Assembly (NCBI GenBank): GCA_001510575.1
Contig: LNGK01000002.1
Span: 3,088,144 to 3,152,143, forward strand
From: Knoxdaviesia capensis
Lineage: Eukaryota; Ascomycota; Sordariomycetes; Microascales; Gondwanamycetaceae
DNA length: 64,000 nucleotides
Reading direction: 5' to 3'
This document shows, piece by piece, positions 1-11,309 of this stretch (its first letter is position 1; each line of letters starts with the position of its first letter). The position numbers and the translations under genes were made by a program. The notes under the pieces were generated by a model that searched no databases, was not told the origin of the DNA, and worked only from the letters and a program-made list of their open reading frames with translations.

Positions 1-929
1 TTCTCTTTCACTGTGCACGATCAAAGTCACAGTGTCTCTTACCTCTTCGGTGCACTTCCGCCAGTCTTTGTGCTCGTGCCAGCAATCGGTGAGCTTGGTG
101 TTCTCGGCTGTGGTGATTGGTGTCAGTAAGATCTGGATGGACGCAGATCCAGACCACGGAATCAATACGAAAAGAAAGCCGGTGGCTTGGGTTCGTACCT
201 GCACAACCCGTGTCGATGATTCTCTTGTCCCTAAATTTGCGCAGTTATTTCGTAAGTACCAGCCCGGTTGCATGGAGATAGACAGGTGTATCGGACATCC
301 GCGAGAAAAAGGAAATAAGAAGGGGAGCTAGAAGAGAAGCGGGCGTGCAACATGATATATAAAATGAGCTTCTCCTCAGGGAACCGTAGATGCCTCGTTT
401 GCGCCGTTTGCTTCACTCTCTTCCGTTCTTCTGTGCATCACTCACCAATCATCCGGCTCATCGTCATCTTCCTGGGTTGTTGAGTTTGGCCGTTGTTCGG
501 CGGGTTTTTGCTCGTTCTGCGCCATTGAGGAGATTTGAAACTGTTGAACAGACCGAACGAACAGAGCTGTCGAGAATCCGTGTGGAGGTGCAATTTCCAG
601 GGTTACAGAATCAATCGCATGATGTGGTCGGTGATCTGAGGAAAAGACGCCCTGCAAACGAAAAGTCAGCCGCGAAAATCCGGCATCGTCCGGATTTAGG
701 GTTGGGGTTACGGCTAACCCGAACAACCCCAACGACAGCTTCCGTCCGATTTCCCCAGATCTCCGAAGAGGTTTTTTTTTTTACTCCTCAACACTTTTTG
801 TCTCTCGGATATAACTCTTCTTCTTCTAGTTTCTTAGATTCAAAGTCGGGGCTCCGAAGCTACTGGGCTGGCTGCATTCCTTTTCCAGTTGCGGAAAATC
901 GCGAAACGCCACCTCCAATTTCCATCGCG
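1..929. other. intergenic, upstream of biotin:protein ligase
   Basis: I see no convincing gene here; the open frames lack family similarity and sensible splice structure. The stretch holds the presumed promoter and leader of the ligase starting at 930. A telomere-like string (TTTAGGGTTGGGG followed by CTAACCC) lies at 695-720, about 210 bp before that start codon, and a T9-type run follows near 771. Confidence 0.5.
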
Positions 930-3263
930 ATGTCGGCGCGCCGGCTGAATGTGCTGGTGTATTCCGGTATGTCGGAGTCATTCCTGATGCTTGGTGCCAG
1001 GTGTCCCAACACCAGCTAACAGCGCGCCAAAAATAACCAGGCCATGGAACAACGGTGAACTCGGTAAAGCAATGTCTTTACTCTCTCCGCCGGCTCCTGT
1101 CGCCAAACTACGCTGTGATCCCGGTGGGCGACACCGCGCTGCTAAAAGAGCCCTGGACGGCCACGTGCGCGCTGCTCGTGTTCCCCGGCGGCGCCGACCT
1201 GGGCTACTGCCGCACCTTCAACGGCGAGGGCAACCGGCGCATCTCCGACTACGTGCGGCGCGGCGGCGCGTACCTGGGGCTCTGTGCCGGCGGCTACTAC
1301 GGCTCGGGCCGGTGCGAGTTCGAGGTCGGCAGCAGCGTCCCGGGGCTGGAGGTGGTCGGCCGGCGCGAGCTGGAGTTTTTCCCTGGCACGTGCCGGGGCG
1401 GTGCGTTTTCCGGGTTCCGGTACCAGAGCGAGGCGGGTGCGCGGGCCGTCACTATGAAGGTCGCGAAGGCGGCGTTTGGCGGCGTCGCCGCGGCGGAGCG
1501 GTGTCCAGACGATGTGGTGACGTACTTCAATGGCGGCGGTGTTTTTGTTGGCGCGGATGGTGCGTTCAAGAACGGCGAGGTTGAGATTCTGGCGCATTAT
1601 GCGGCCGACTTGGATGTTGAGGCTGGGCCTGAGAAGCCGGCTGTGGTTTACTGCAAGGTCGGCAATGGAGCGGCTATTCTGACCGGGCCCCATCCGGAGT
1701 AAGTCACTTTTACGGTCATAGCCTTCCTTGAGGCTACTCAGAACTGTCAATATGGGGCCACTAACATCCCCTTTCAGATTCTCCCCCGTCAACCTCCAGC
1801 CCATCGCCGATCTCCCCGAGTACGCCAAACTCATCGAGAAGCTAGCGGAAGGCGACGACGGCCGGATTTCCTTCCTCCGAGCGTGCCTCGCCAAACTCGG
1901 CCTGGAAATCACCTACGATCCCAATCCTATCCCGTCGCTCTCGTCCATGCACTTGTCCGCCCTGAACCCGGAGCTGGTGGCCGAGCTGCTCTGCTCGTGG
2001 GAAGACGTCATCACCAAAGATGCGACCGGCGAGGAGTATGTCCGCGCAGATGTCGACACGTTCCACATTGAAAAGCCCGAGTCGCGGTGGACGGTGGACA
2101 AGTCGTCGGTATCGTCGACATCTCTCTCGCGGGACAAGATTGTCGATTACGCCGATATCATCAAGACTATCATCCCGCATGAGGCCGAATGGCCGGATGT
2201 CCACGTCACGCCCAGCTTTCACCATAGCCTGTTCTATAACAGCTTGAGACGATACCGTGAAATCGAGAGCACTGCGGATACCTGGGGAGATGTCATTCTG
2301 TACGGGGAAGTCATGACGAGCACCAACACCATTCTTGAGAAGTAGGTTTCAATCGGTGTCTATATTGCTCTTGCACCACAGTATCGATAGCTAACATATC
2401 CTCGTAACAGGAATTCCCAACTTCTATCAAAACTTCCCACTGGATTTACGGCGATTGCCTCAACGCAGGTGGCTGGCCGTGGCCGCGGAACCAACGTGTG
2501 GGTTGCCCCTCTTGGATGTCTGATCATGTCCACGGTGATCAACCACCCAGGCCACCTGGCCATGTCGCGGCCGATTGTGTTCATCCAGTATCTTGCCGCC
2601 ATCGCCACCGTCGAGGCGGTGCAGTCGTACGATCGCCAGGGGTACAAGGATCTTCCCATCAAGCTGAAGTGGCCCAACGATATCTGTGAGTCTTCCACGA
2701 TAGGGTTCCCCCCTGAGTAGTTTCCATAAGGTTGGGAGAAACGAACTTGGCTTGCTGACTCGTAACGTCTAGATGCCGCCGATCCCTCATCGCCGCCCGA
2801 CAAGCCATCGTACGTCAAGATCGGCGGAATTCTGGCGAACTGCTCGTACTTCGCCGGCTCGTACCAGATCGTCCTCGGCATCGGCGTCAACACGTCCAAC
2901 TCACGGCCCACCACCAGTCTCGACGCTCTGCTGGCCGACAACATACCGCGGTTCCGGCCCGAGCGCCTCGTGGCCCGCATCCTCACGCGGCTGGAGGCGC
3001 TGTACGCCGAGTTCCTGCGCACGGGGTTCTCGCCCGCCCTGGAAGAGCGGTACTACCGCTACTGGCTGCACACCGGCCAGCGGGTCACATTGGAGGCGGA
3101 AGGCGGTGTGCGTGCGCGCGTGCTGGGAATCACGCGGGACTGGGGCTTGCTGAGGGCGGAGGAGCTGGATTCTGACGGGCGCCGGACTGGCAAGGTGTGG
3201 AGTTTGCAGAGTGATGAGAACAGTTTTGATTACTGGAAGGGGTTGCTGAGGCGCAAAACATAG
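930..3263 (+). CDS. BPL1: biotin--[protein] ligase (holocarboxylase synthetase)
   Basis: Activates biotin with ATP and attaches it to the acceptor lysine of carboxylases such as acetyl-CoA and pyruvate carboxylase. Proposed exons are 930-966, 1041-1698, 1778-2341, 2411-2685 and 2773-3263, giving 674 residues; every junction is GT..AG and restores frame. The N-terminal third is the glutamine-amidotransferase-like BPL_N domain (VYSGHGTTVNSVKQ start; LCAGGYYG around Cys94). The BirA/LplA catalytic domain follows, with VAGRGRGTNVW at about 440-450, KLKWPND at about 504-510 and the KIGGIL lysine segment. A BPL_C domain ends the protein (VTLEAEGG to NSFDYWKGLL). Start 930 is chosen because the 12-residue first exon supplies the conserved LNVLVYSG beginning. 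The architecture is that of full-length fungal BPL1. Confident in function; exact splice sites are inferred. Confidence 0.93.
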
Positions 3264-3424
3264 ACGGGTCTAGACAGTAGATAGATGTGGTCGAAACAGA
3301 GACCTTGGCTTATACAAAATCGAGTGGATGGGACCAAAGTACCCGCGCCGACAAGGGGGGCAGTTATGTTCATTAGGATCACTACAGGAACCTATCTAGG
3401 CCACTGAATTAACCTGATTTCGTC

Positions 3425-3948
3425 CTAGGAACGATTCGGTGTATCTGGATATCCAGTCGTCGTTGGACTGGAAGAATCTGAAAGCGGACCTCCCGACGAA
3501 GACGCCGACTCCGCCGTCGCTCCCGGACCCGACGGGCCCTGATTTCCGCCAGTGGACGCCGCCATCTCGGCGAGGAACTGATCAAACTTCGCCTGCAAGA
3601 CCGCATCCGGCCCCAACACGTCCCGCACGCCCTGTACCGCCGCGTCGCGCTGCTCGAGCGTCAACCGCCCCGAACTCCCCGGCCGCGGGCGGAAAGCCGC
3701 CATGGCGGTGTTGAACTGGGCAGCCCCGGCCGTAGATAGGTATCTCTGACAAGGTGTGTTAGCAATCTCACATTTGAGGGGGGGGAGGGGGCAAGTGTAA
3801 GCCCAAAGATGAAAACGAAAAGGCGTACTGATGTTTCCGAGATGTATTTCATGGCAATGAACATCGAGTTGTCGCGGTACGACGGGATCGTCATGAAGGC
3901 GGCCTCGAGCTCGGCGGCGGCGGTATTCTTTGGTGGTCTTCGGCTCAT
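3425..3948 (-). CDS. small conserved-looking hypothetical protein
   Basis: A two-exon reading (3948-3829 and 3745-3425) joins cleanly through a GTACGC donor and CAG acceptor to give 146 residues. The first exon encodes MSRRPPKNTAAAELEAAF and a YRDNSMFIAMKYISETS segment that looks structured. The second continues RYLSTAGAAQFNTAMAAF and a helical QRDAAVQGVRDVLG stretch, and ends in a low-complexity Gly/Ser/Pro tail. No signal peptide, TM segment or catalytic motif is visible and I do not recognise a family. It is convergent with the biotin ligase, their ends 160 bp apart. The clean junction and continued compositional sense make it a likely gene; function unknown. Confidence 0.6.
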
Positions 3949-4451
3949 GGCGAGGAGTATAGAATATCTGTTAACAACAAAATCTTGTTGGTTGTGATAT
4001 TTTCGTGATATCGTCGCTGAAAGGATGAGAATTGTAGATTGTGTGTTCCGTCGGGTCTATATACACGGACATATGCAGTTCACCTAACGGCGTGGCGCAG
4101 ACTTTGCCGTTTCTAGCCCCGGTCAATCGGGGCAATTTTTAAACCACTCTCCGACTGGGCACACAGCGAGGCTAAAGAAGCCGGGGGCCTCAAAATTAAA
4201 GTCGCGCCGGCCGTCCGCTACATGCACTATTCCACGTAGTCAGGTTACATCGCATCGCATACGCAGCCTATGAAGCTTTAAACACATCGCCGATGGACAC
4301 CAAGGAAAACCCCGTTAAGTTGCGCAGTATACCAAAAGTCCAAGATTATTCATTTAAGGAACTTTTGAGGTTTATTTCTATTCATTCGTTTTTGAAAACG
4401 TGTTCATCGACACATCAAGGCCCGGAAATAACACGAAAAACACGAATATCT
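3949..4451. other. intergenic: promoter of the small protein and LYS9 3' flank
   Basis: This stretch is AT-rich just upstream of the small minus-strand gene and runs to the LYS9 stop at 4452. A short open frame on the plus strand that runs through LYS9 is a shadow. Nothing else is supported. Confidence 0.4.
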
Positions 4452-6064
4452 TTACAGGATGGTCTTCTCGACCATGAAGATGCCATACTTCTCCTTGAGC
4501 TCCTTCATCAGCGGGTCGTTGATCTTGGGGGTCATGGGCGCCAGAATGCCCTTCTCGGCGAGCGTACCGTCCAGGACCTGCTTGACCGCCACGGCGCACG
4601 GCACACCGACAAGCTTGGCCATCGACGAGTATCCGCCGGGCACGCCGTAGTCGACGAGGGTCGACGTGCGCGTCTCCAGCGAGCCGTCGGCGTGCTGGAT
4701 CTCGAACTTGTGCTGCAGCATGACCAGGTCGCGCTCGCCGGCCTCGTACTGCATCTTCTGCTCCAGCGTGGCGCACAGCGTGTCCAGCGGGTTGCCGCGC
4801 GGCGAGATGGCGGCGTCGGAGAAGATGCCGATCCACCGCAGGCCGCTGAGGATGCGCTTCTTCTGCTCGGGCGAGTCGAAGGTGGCCTTGGCCAGGATGG
4901 TGGCCTCCAGGTCCTCGGGGCGGCTCGAGGCCGCGCCGATGATCTGCTGGGTGGCCTGGTTCCACGGCACCGGCGACGACAGCGTCGCCTGGGCGGCGTC
5001 CTCGAGGAAGCCGATCTGCACGAGCACGCGGATGAACTCCGGGAAGCCCTGGTAGCGCAGCGTGCCACGGATGATGGTCTGGGCCTCGGGGATGTTGTAG
5101 CGCTCCTTGTAGGGCGTCGAGTCGCGGTTGGGGTAGGCCACGAAGGCGTAGCCGGGGTAGATGAAGTACGGCTTGGCGGCGGCCATCAGCTCCTTGGACG
5201 TGATGTCGACGATCTGGCCGTCCTGGTAGTACCGGGCGGCGTTGCGGAGCGCCAGGAGCACGCCGCGCGGCGACCACGAGAACTTGTATCCGAGCGGGTT
5301 GTCCGAGTCTTCGGGCGCCGGGAGACCGCCGCAGTACGACAGGAACGACAGGATCTTGCCGCCGGCCTTGTGCACGGCGTCGATGGTGGAGACGGCGTAC
5401 AGATGGTCGATACCGGGGTCAAGCTGGACGGAGAAGACAACCACCGAGTCAGCGGCCGGAACAATGAGTCACCCGCCGGGGTTCCTGGCTATTGGATTTC
5501 AAGCTGGAAGAGGATAAGCACTTACACCAATCTCGTTCATCACGGTGATACCGGCAGCCTTGGCCTGCTCATCCAGCTCCATCATGGCGGGCGACACGTA
5601 GCTGGTGGTGACGACATTCTTCTTGGTGCGGATGGCGCTCTTGATCACGGTGGCGTGGTGGATGTAGGGAACCAGGCTGATGACCAGGTCGTGCTGGGCC
5701 ACAGCGGCATCCAGCGCGGCCTCGTCAGACACGTCGAGGGCAATCGGCGTCGACAGCTTCACTCCCTTGACGAGCTTCTCCGAGCTGGCCAGAGTTCGGC
5801 AGGCTGTATTGGAACAGAAATGGTCGTCAGTCTCCAACATCAACACCAAAATCCGTTGCACTGTCGGTTACTAACCCACGGTGACCTCAATGCCGGAGTC
5901 GGTCAGAACATCGAGCACCGGCTGAGTCACAAGGCCGGAGCCGCTGAACCGCGTTTTTTTTCTGTTAGCAACTGGCCCGAGAATGCCCCTCCAGCAACGA
6001 AACGACTTCACCACTATTCAGGACGGGCTTGAACTCACAGCATCAAAACACGTTGAGGAGCCAT
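4452..6064 (-). CDS. LYS9: saccharopine dehydrogenase (NADP+, L-glutamate-forming)
   Basis: This is the penultimate step of fungal lysine synthesis (alpha-aminoadipate pathway): it condenses alpha-aminoadipate semialdehyde with glutamate to form saccharopine using NADPH. Proposed exons are 6064-6039, 5943-5876, 5803-5526 and 5423-4452, giving 447 residues, close to yeast Lys9. The first 26-nt exon encodes MAPQRVLM and joins to LGSGLVTQPVLDVL, the Rossmann nucleotide-binding turn. VTVACRTL, SLVPYIHHATVIKSAI and NEIGLDPGIDHLYAV follow, and all are family hallmarks. All junctions are GT..AG and in phase. Tandem telomere-like repeats sit about 200 bp upstream. The function is confidently assigned from continuous family-like sequence. 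Confidence 0.95.
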
Positions 6065-6608
6065 TGTTGCAGCGTTCTTAAATCTGAGAATTAAGAAACA
6101 ATGGAAGAGGGAATGTGCAAGAAAGATGAAACGGAAAAGGAAAGGGAAAAAACCAAAAAAAGCAAAAAAAAGACTAATGATGGTTTTTTTTAGGAGGGGC
6201 AGCCTTTTGGGCCCGGTCCCTGTTTGTACTTTGAAAGGCCGCAATCGGACTCTAATATAAATGGAAACCCTAACCCTAATATGGTGGGGAAAATATGGGT
6301 TAGACCCGAACGACAGGAAAGACTCCTGTCTCACACCTCACGCTGACCGACCCCTGACCAACAGTCACTTTATTATCATTTATTTGCTATGATTCATTTT
6401 TTGTATTTCAAGCATGCTGACCATCCAACTCCATACCCATTAAGAAACCCCATAAAATATAGGGAAAATACAAGATAAGACCAACAGATGTTCATGAAAA
6501 AGCAATGATGCAACAAGTTATCCCTGTACAGAACCAGACGAAGAATCATGAACAGAAAACAAGACAAAGACGCCAGCCGAACTCATCCCCGTGAGGCAAA
6601 GCACCAGA
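6065..6608. promoter_or_regulatory. LYS9 upstream region
   Basis: The region is purine-rich on the plus strand near 6110-6170. It contains AAACCCTAACCCTAAT at 6265-6280, a double telomere-like motif about 200 bp before the LYS9 ATG. No Gcn4/CpcA site or TATA box could be fixed with confidence. The downstream minus-strand gene ends at 6609. Confidence 0.4.
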
Positions 6609-7946
6609 TTAGATGGAGGATGAATTCTGGGGGCAGCACATGCAAGCGGACGAATGCTCAGCCTCTCCGGCATTACTGTCCCACTCATCGTCATAGTCGT
6701 CATCATCCTCAATATCCATCTCATCAGTATCAGACGGGTCGTAATCCTCGTCGACCTCGCTGTCCTCGTCAACATTCCACACGGTCGCCGTCGGCGTCGG
6801 GTCGAGGCCAAGTTCGGTGCGGAATCCACACACGGCGGTCAGCATGGTGGCCAGATTGGTTTTGTGGTCGGCGTTTTCGCTGTAATCAACACGGCAGGTC
6901 AGGAAGCGGGTGACCATGGCATCAGCAGCAGCGTCAATGGCAATAGCCTCCATAGGAATGGACTCCCACACGAGGCCCATGTCAAAGAGAGGGCGCAGGG
7001 TCTCTTCGACCTGGAGAGCCCAGCGGGCGCGGGTATCCGCGTTAACAGTCTCCAGGCTGGTCTCGCTCAGCTCGGTAGAGCTCTCCAGGGGCTCCATCAG
7101 CACGGCAATGATGGCACCTGATTCGTCATCCTCGACAAAGCCACCGACACGCCACACGTTCATGTTGCGTCCCCAGTGAAGCACATGAATCATGTTGGGC
7201 AGCTCGGTGGCAAGGTGCTGGTCAGGAATACGCAGCATGTACTTCTTGCCGGTATCGCTGTGCACAACGTGCTTGGGGTACCGCCGGCACTGAGAGCAGC
7301 CGTCCACGGGCGAGCAGTACAGGTCGTGGCGCGGCTCAACAATCAGCTCCGAGGCGGGGATGGTACGCGCGCCAATCTTCCACGAGAGCGGGAACTCTCC
7401 AGTGGCGCTGAAGTGCGCAGGGGCCTTGGACGACTCGGAAACCGGCATGGCTCCCGGCCAGCCCGTCCTAGACTCGGGGCCACAGAAATCGTCATCCTCA
7501 GGAGCCAGCTCGTTCACCTCAACGCTGCCCTGCGGCGTGGCCGTCAGGCGGAGGTGGTGGTAAGCACCCCGGTATAGGTCGAGCACCGATTGGGCGCGGC
7601 GGGGAGATCGGCGCTGAGTCGAGGTCCGGGCCGTCACTTCTTCGAAAGCCGAGAAAAAGAGCACATCAGCCCACTCAAGGGGCTGGGCGTTGGCCATCGA
7701 CAGACGCCGGAACCGGAACAGCAGATCGGGGGTGACGTTGACGTCGGCTACGTTGGCGTCAAGGTGGAAGCGCACGTGTCTGAAGAGGAAGTCGAGGAAG
7801 ACTACATCACCTTCGCGGCCCGACTGGATCAGGTGGAACGGAGCACCGGCAGCAGGCTGCGAGGCCGCTTCAATCTCGACCATGGTCATCTTGAGAGTGA
7901 GGGAGGGGACGGGAGGGGAAGAGAGGTAAGTTAAGCTGGCAAACAA
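6609..7946 (-). CDS. hypothetical protein with degenerate kinase-like segment and acidic tail
   Basis: A single open frame of 445 codons; I favour the internal start at 7889 (MTMVEIEAASQ, 426 residues) because the first 19 codons look like leader sequence. The middle holds a Cys pair (GCSQCRRYPKHVV) and a stretch resembling the C-lobe of fungal protein-kinase-like proteins: RWALQVEETLRPLFDMGLVW, then a position where active relatives have W-G-D but this has W-E-S, and no DFG-like Asp. It would therefore be catalytically dead if related. The last 60 residues are very acidic (EDSEVDEDYDPSDTDEMDIE, then a D/E run) before a CMCCPQNSSSI end. No signal peptide or TM segment. The kinase relation is inferred from pattern only. 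Confidence 0.7.
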   Translation of the reverse strand: MFASLTYLSSPPVPSLTLKMTMVEIEAASQPAAGAPFHLIQSGREGDVVFLDFLFRHVRFHLDANVADVNVTPDLLFRFRRLSMANAQPLEWADVLFFSAFEEVTARTSTQRRSPRRAQSVLDLYRGAYHHLRLTATPQGSVEVNELAPEDDDFCGPESRTGWPGAMPVSESSKAPAHFSATGEFPLSWKIGARTIPASELIVEPRHDLYCSPVDGCSQCRRYPKHVVHSDTGKKYMLRIPDQHLATELPNMIHVLHWGRNMNVWRVGGFVEDDESGAIIAVLMEPLESSTELSETSLETVNADTRARWALQVEETLRPLFDMGLVWESIPMEAIAIDAAADAMVTRFLTCRVDYSENADHKTNLATMLTAVCGFRTELGLDPTPTATVWNVDEDSEVDEDYDPSDTDEMDIEDDDDYDDEWDSNAGEAEHSSACMCCPQNSSSI

Positions 7947-9746
7947 GGTCGTTGAATGTTTGATGAAACGATGCCAGGTGGTGATACGATGGTATCAGAG
8001 GAAGACGGACAGGCGGGAGTGGGAGTGAGAGATGAAGAGTGAGAGAGATGTTGATGGGAATGACGATACTACAAACAACATACTAGCCCGATCTGTCCCC
8101 CTCGCTATATTTATACATCCATCTTCCTGAGACAGACGCGCTTTCCACCTCACAGAGCTGGAACAGACCTTCCCCAAAGCATTCAGTTGTCCAGAACAAC
8201 CGAGCAACAACAACCAAAGCTCTCCTCTATGCTATCTAGGAAGGCGGTTCTCCTGCTTTGACTTTCCCCATTCACGGACAATCTCAGCAGGCATTTGAGA
8301 TTCAGTGCGCAAGGCAGCGTATCACAAACAACAGCGTGTGTTTGCGTGTGTTTGCATGGCGGTTGGAACTTTGGGATCTTTACAGATCCATGGGCCGAAC
8401 TGGTTGGTAGCTCGCGTTAGGGAGTGTGCACCCTTAGGCACGATTCATGCACTAAGCCATGCACACTGGCGGATGGTGAGTACATGAAAAGTTAACACGG
8501 TTGAGATGGGACTTGGTAGTGTGATGGATTTGGTGGAATTTGGCGGGTGTTTTGCACAGCAATGTTCGCGAGTTGGTCGTGAATGCGTGAGCGCAAACTT
8601 GTGGGCCGCTGACAGGGTCTGGGATGTGAATCCTTTAGGGTTACAGTTCAGGTCCGACCCTGCTTAACCCTAGAGACTTGAAACCCTAATGGCTTCCGAA
8701 CCCTAGAAACACCCCATTTCCCCGTCGATGGAGCCGGCCCCATCCAGTGGTCCGAACACCCTGGTCGGTGCAGCTTTGGCTGCATGGGGCCTGGCTACGG
8801 TGAGTGTGTGCCGTTCCTGGAAGGGGTTGAGTATCCGAGTGTGACCTGGAGTCCCGAAGCTAAAGAAAGAGAAAATCTGCAAGACGATGGCCGAACCCTG
8901 CATGCCGCGAGCAAAAGCTCCTGGACGCCGCCGGCCAAGCTCGAAGACCGAGATGTGGTTGAATGGCTGACTATACGCTGTTCGACCACGGGTCCAGGTC
9001 ACCCGTCCGGTGGAGAGCTCCGGGTTGAACCCTTATGGCATAACAGCTCCCCCAGAGCCCATTCTGACTTCTTTCTGCAGTTCGAGGGAAGGTTGGGGAT
9101 GCCGAGCTATTTGGAGTATCTTCGTTGTTCACGGCAAATGTGAAGAAAGTGGCGGATTTCACAAGCACCTGGCAGATCCCAGCAGTCTCTACCCGAAACA
9201 CACGTCAGGATTGCCCTCAGATCAACTGCGCCGTGCTCTTTAGCCTGTACGCACAACACTACCAGGACTTCTCCAGCACACCAGCCCAACTTAGCCGCTG
9301 AAGATTCCCATGCACATGTTGCTCTATCACGGACAAAAAGCACGCTCGATATGAGGATCCATAATAGCCGATTGATACTCTTACCCCATGATATCAGTCT
9401 TCGCCGCAGAGCACACCACGGCTGTATAGATCGATCTGGTCTCGAGTATCTGCAGCTAACTGGAGCCGCTGGGGGCCGCTAATCCCCCCATATCCACATT
9501 CCCCAACTGGTTGATGTAACCTCTGAGGACGATGTCCATTACCAGGAAGGAAGTCTTCCGGCGAGAATCCGGGGTATCGGAGAAGCAGCAGAACGGCGCG
9601 TATACAAGATTTGTTGAAATTGTGGCTATTCCCGCCACTGATTCATCTTTCTCCTGCTTGGATACCTAGCCGTTCACTCGTTTCCCCAGGTTTCCAGATT
9701 TGGTAGGAAGATTCCCATCCACTTGGATATACCTGTCAAATCCATC
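7947..9746. other. intergenic, about 1.8 kb
   Basis: No supported gene. Telomere-like strings cluster at 8634-8706 (TTTAGGGTTA, TTAACCCTAG, AAACCCTAAT, AACCCTAGAA). Short open frames on both strands near 8700-9340 overlap one another and match no family I know. The last 100 bp are presumably the leader of the esterase gene. Confidence 0.4.
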
Positions 9747-11062
9747 ATGAAGTGGCTGCTGTCAACTGCAGCTGTTGCTGCCCTCTTGGCCGTCCCCGGC
9801 GCTGCTTCTCCTGCGGCCCCATGCGGTGCATGCGCGGCAAACGAGAACTGGAAGGGATTCGACAAGCTCCAATACGCCTTCACCTTGTTAGTACCGGCGG
9901 CCCGATCTTTCACGAAGCAGACCAGGAGAAAGCAATATGCGATGTGACAATGATGGCTAACACGACGATTTCTCTGGCGCGACAATCAGTGGTGATAGCT
10001 ACACTACCACCGGTATAAACATGTTCACTCCTAAACTACTCACTCACATTCGCCCTAACTAACAACCTCTCCGTTCCCAGGCTTCAATGCGTCTCTCGAA
10101 CGGCCTACGCGGGAAAACCCGCTCGGAAACCCGGCCTACCCCGGCTGGACCTCCGCGAACGGGCCCAACTGGGTTGACTTCCTGACGACCAAGTACAACC
10201 AGTCGCAGTTCCTCACGTACAACCTGGCCGACGGCGGCGCCACCGTCGACTCGCTGATCGTGAAGCCGTGGAAGCCCGAGGTGCGGTCGCTGCGCAACCA
10301 GGTGCAGACGACCTTCACCGGCCTGCGCACCGAAGCCCTCGCCGAGGGCGGCGCCACGCCGTGGAAGCCCGAGTCGACGCTGTACGCCATCTGGATCGGC
10401 ATCAACGACATCGGGAACACCTACCAGAGCGGCCCGGAGGCGTCGGCCATTGTGTACCAGTCGATCATGCTGATCTACCAGGACCTGGTCAACGAGCTGG
10501 TGTCGTACGGCGCGCGCAACTTCCTGCTCCTCAACGTGCCCCCGATCGACCGGTCGCCGCTGACCATTGGCCAGGGCGCGGCGGCGCAGGAGGCCGAGGC
10601 GGCGGATGTGGCGCAGTTCAACGAGTTCGTTGAGTTGCTGGCCCGGGCCGTCAAGAGCGACTACCCGGAGACGAACTTCTGGCTGTACAATGCGCGCAAG
10701 GCGTTCGGCGACGTTCTGGATAACCCGTCGTCCCGGCAGCAGACCAGCCTGTACAAGAACGTCACGGCGTACTGCGATGCGTATCAGAAGTAAGTGGCCA
10801 ACTCCTGCTTGTGCTGGTGGTGATGGTGGCTAACCTTGTTTTTTTCGTCGATTCCAGTGGAACTCCCGAGTGGGACACCTTCATTGAGTCCTGTGGGATC
10901 CCCGTGGACGAGTACTTCTGGCTGAACAGCCTCCACCCCACGTACCCCATGCACGACGCTGTTGCTCAGGATGTCGCCAAGTTGCTGTCTGGAAAGCCGA
11001 ATGTGTGTGGATTCAAGGACTCTTCCTGGGCCAGAGACCTCTTCAAGCGGAAGGCCCGGTAA
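9747..11062 (+). CDS. secreted GDSL-type acetylesterase, family CE16-like
   Basis: Likely removes acetyl groups from hemicellulose-derived oligosaccharides outside the cell. Proposed exons are 9747-9886, 9990-10012, 10081-10789 and 10858-11062, giving 358 residues. A signal peptide (MKWLLSTAAVAALLAVPGAA) leads. The SGNH nucleophile block GDSYTTTGF (Ser50) is encoded almost wholly by the 23-nt second exon. WIGINDIGNTY (Asn163) is the third SGNH block and WLNSLHPTYPMH (His317) supplies the catalytic histidine. The usual Asp of D-x-x-H is Asn here, and I am unsure how common that is in the family. Start 9747 is the only Met giving a clean signal peptide. Substrate is inferred from the family, not shown. 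Confidence 0.88.
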
Positions 11063-11309
11063 GGGGTCGAGGTGCTCGGATTCGAGATGTGAATGCAAAA
11101 GTTGCTCGTGTGCTTGTTGGTAGTGTGAATAGGTACATCTTAAGGTTCTTTTGGAAGAGGGTGGCTAAACATCAATACAGTCACAATTCTGAAGGATTGC
11201 CTGATATTTACTAGGTTCGTGAAGTCAGAAACTTCAAGTGATACCCGGCTACAGAGAGTGTCCTCAACGACAAAACACCGAGAAGAGTCAAGTCCCGGTT
11301 CTTGGTTTT
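11063..11309. other. esterase 3' flank
   Basis: Short AT-richer stretch between the esterase stop and the decayed glycosyltransferase, which has the opposite orientation. No feature seen. Confidence 0.3.

Noticed and set aside
4293..6032. 579-codon plus-strand frame over LYS9
   Set aside because: Antisense shadow of the LYS9 exons; the minus-strand reading matches saccharopine reductase throughout.
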